From JBBQIY01 sp964618405 (lineage in GTDB: Bacteria; Verrucomicrobiota; Kiritimatiellia; RFP12; UBA3636), in contig CAZUAY010000257.1 in NCBI GenBank assembly GCA_964618405.1, positions 1 through 5,658 of the forward strand: a DNA stretch of 5,658 bases, written 5' to 3'. Below are positions 4,330 through 5,658 of this stretch, piece after piece; position 1 is the stretch's first letter, and the number at the start of each line of letters is the position of its first letter. Below the pieces are notes generated by a model, which ran no database searches, was not told where the DNA came from, and saw nothing but the letters and a program-made list of their open reading frames with translations. The position numbers and the translations under genes are program-made.

Positions 4330-5658
4330 TTATGGGTTGGTCATATACAGAAATCCGGGGGAACAGAAAACATAGTTGTAGTTGAACACAGCCTCAGGCG
4401 CAACATGGTTCTCGGCCGACATTGGATTTGGCCAGAGTTTCTGGTTCTTCTCATCGGCTTTGCCCCAGATGTTCCGAACGAGATTACTCACCGTTGTTCC
4501 GTAGTCGGTACCTCCTGCTACAGCGACACCCGCATCCCAGCTTGCAGATGCGGAAGGGTCATTTTCTTCGCCTAACAGCTGCGAGAGACTTTGCCGCAAC
4601 GAGGAAACCCCGATTTTCGCGGCTGCATATCCGACGGTGAAGTTGCTGATCTTAGCCATTCTCACTGGAATGTCCGCCCAAGTTGCCACAGATCCGAGCC
4701 CAGACTCATCGTTCACCTGATTGTAGCACCATACCGTCTGATACGGATCGTACGCCACTTGCAGAACATCCGGCCTTCCACGATAGTCACCAGCACCATC
4801 TTTATAAAACCAGCGCAAGCCATTGCGGTTGTTGTTTCGTTGTCGAGGTGAATACCTTGCCATCACGTTACTGGCGAATGCGTCCGCCCGCGCCAGATCG
4901 GCCTGTATGATCGCGTCCACACCCGCGCCAGCAAGCGGCAACACGAGAATCCCTTCACTTTGCACATTGCCCGGCAGGTCGAAGTTGTAGGCGAACTTGT
5001 AGATGCCGCCCTTTTGCGGATTCTGGAAGGTGGCATTTTCGTATTCTTGCCCGGAAAGCGTTCCGGAATCAGGGCCGCTAACCTTTGTCCACCCCCCAAG
5101 TCCTTTCTCGGTGTCAGAATCAGGTAAAATTTTAGCGTTCAGGTTGACAAGGACATCCCGAAACACGAAGCCTGTGTCAACGCTGTCTCGGTAGAAGACG
5201 ACCGCATGCTTGTCCGGGAAGGGACTATGGGTGACGTTGAACACGTGTTCCGTCATGGCCGGGAAGGGTGGCTGATTTAGCCCCTCTTCACAAAGACTTG
5301 GAACAATGTCGATTTGCGTTATTTTTACCACCTTGAATATAGCGACGTCAAAGGCGTTTGTGCACTTCGCGTTCCATTCGGTAACGGTGTAGTTGGTCGC
5401 GATTGAGCCCGGCGAGACGAAGATCTCTGCAGAACCGGAAAGGATCTCCGCACCCATGCCACCGGAGTCCGAAACGAAAAGACGTGCGCCACTGGCGATA
5501 ATGGGTTCTATCTTCCATTCAGCCAACATGGGCGAACTTGTTTCATTTAGCGAGAAATACGTTCGAGACTCGGCTCCAGCAAGCGCATCCTCTTCCTCCT
5601 GCTCGATTTCAACCTGCACGACATGAAGCGGGGCGTAAGTAGCATTGTTCCCAAACAG
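4330..5658 (-). CDS. Large modular, probably exported protein (5' end outside the window)
   Basis: The frame is open to the window edge, giving 442 visible residues; GTG 5619 is an internal valine, not the start. The first visible residues LFGNNATYAPLHVVQV are the end of the same module that begins the PAD. Next is a segment at about 37-95 (L-A-E-W-K-I-E-P, S-G-A-R-L-F, then SPGSIATNYTVTEW), also found in part in gene F. An Ig/PKD-like region follows at about 139-230, with GGWTKVSGPDSGTL, NATFQNPQKGGIYKF and a final strand ending GILVLPLAG. The C-terminal 200 residues are rich in aromatics and asparagine (NGLRWFYKDGAGDYRGRP, VWCYNQVND, WDAGVAVAGGTDYGTTV, YNYVFCSPGFLYM). I do not recognise this part. 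No enzyme motif, sortase signal or C-terminal membrane segment is visible. Export is inferred from the domain type and from neighbours with signal peptides. Confidence 0.88.
   Translation of the reverse strand: MFGNNATYAPLHVVQVEIEQEEEDALAGAESRTYFSLNETSSPMLAEWKIEPIIASGARLFVSDSGGMGAEILSGSAEIFVSPGSIATNYTVTEWNAKCTNAFDVAIFKVVKITQIDIVPSLCEEGLNQPPFPAMTEHVFNVTHSPFPDKHAVVFYRDSVDTGFVFRDVLVNLNAKILPDSDTEKGLGGWTKVSGPDSGTLSGQEYENATFQNPQKGGIYKFAYNFDLPGNVQSEGILVLPLAGAGVDAIIQADLARADAFASNVMARYSPRQRNNNRNGLRWFYKDGAGDYRGRPDVLQVAYDPYQTVWCYNQVNDESGLGSVATWADIPVRMAKISNFTVGYAAAKIGVSSLRQSLSQLLGEENDPSASASWDAGVAVAGGTDYGTTVSNLVRNIWGKADEKNQKLWPNPMSAENHVAPEAVFNYNYVFCSPGFLYMTNP
5611..5658 (-). repeat. Near-identical 48-bp copy of part of the PAD gene (copy 1, in gene A)
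   Basis: This stretch matches 2833-2880 at 44 of 48 positions, including 33 consecutive identical bases (5621-5653 against 2843-2875). It encodes LFGNNATYAPLHVVQV in gene A and LYGNNATYAPLHVVQV in the PAD. It continues past the window edge, so its full length is unknown. Confidence 0.92.

Noticed and set aside
5617..5619. GTG at 5619 as the start of gene A
   Set aside because: The frame continues upstream to the window edge and encodes the same module residues as the PAD, so this is an internal valine codon.

Overview
The window carries one tightly packed run of six genes, all on the minus strand, so the transcript runs from position 5658 towards position 1. The first gene (A) and the last gene (F) are cut by the window edges. 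No promoter, rRNA, tRNA, CRISPR array, integrase or transposase gene is visible. Signal peptides, secreted Ig-like and repeated modules, calcium loops and a mix of strong and absent Shine-Dalgarno sites suggest a Gram-negative environmental bacterium. My tentative guess is the PVC group (Lentisphaerota, Kiritimatiellota or Verrucomicrobiota). That is inference from gene style and is weakly supported.

Layout in transcription order. A (5658-4330): the 3' part of a large modular, probably exported protein with an Ig/PKD-like segment and an unrecognised C-terminal domain. B (4318-3857): a small exported protein, possibly TPR-like. C (3824-3105): an exported or membrane-anchored protein of unknown function, whose start is fixed by a strong Shine-Dalgarno site. 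D (3108-1312): a bacterial protein-arginine deiminase (PAD). It has a calcium-loop middle domain like vertebrate PAD_M and a PAD catalytic domain with all four catalytic residues. E (1300-311): an exported, probably alpha-helical protein of unknown function. F (302-1): the beginning of another gene, with a segment homologous to one in A and a short direct-repeat cluster before the window edge.

Spacing points to one operon: 11 bases between A and B, 32 between B and C, a 4-base ATGA overlap between C and D, an 11-base gap between D and E with D's stop codon inside E's ribosome binding site, and 8 bases between E and F. The PAD is therefore embedded among secreted companions of unknown function. 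A and D share a nearly identical 48-bp stretch at the end of their common N-terminal module, after which they diverge abruptly. A and F share another segment. The locus looks like a family of modular proteins made by duplication and module swapping, one of which has acquired a PAD. The likely biochemical theme is calcium-dependent conversion of arginine to citrulline in proteins or peptides; the substrate and the roles of the neighbours cannot be read from the sequence.
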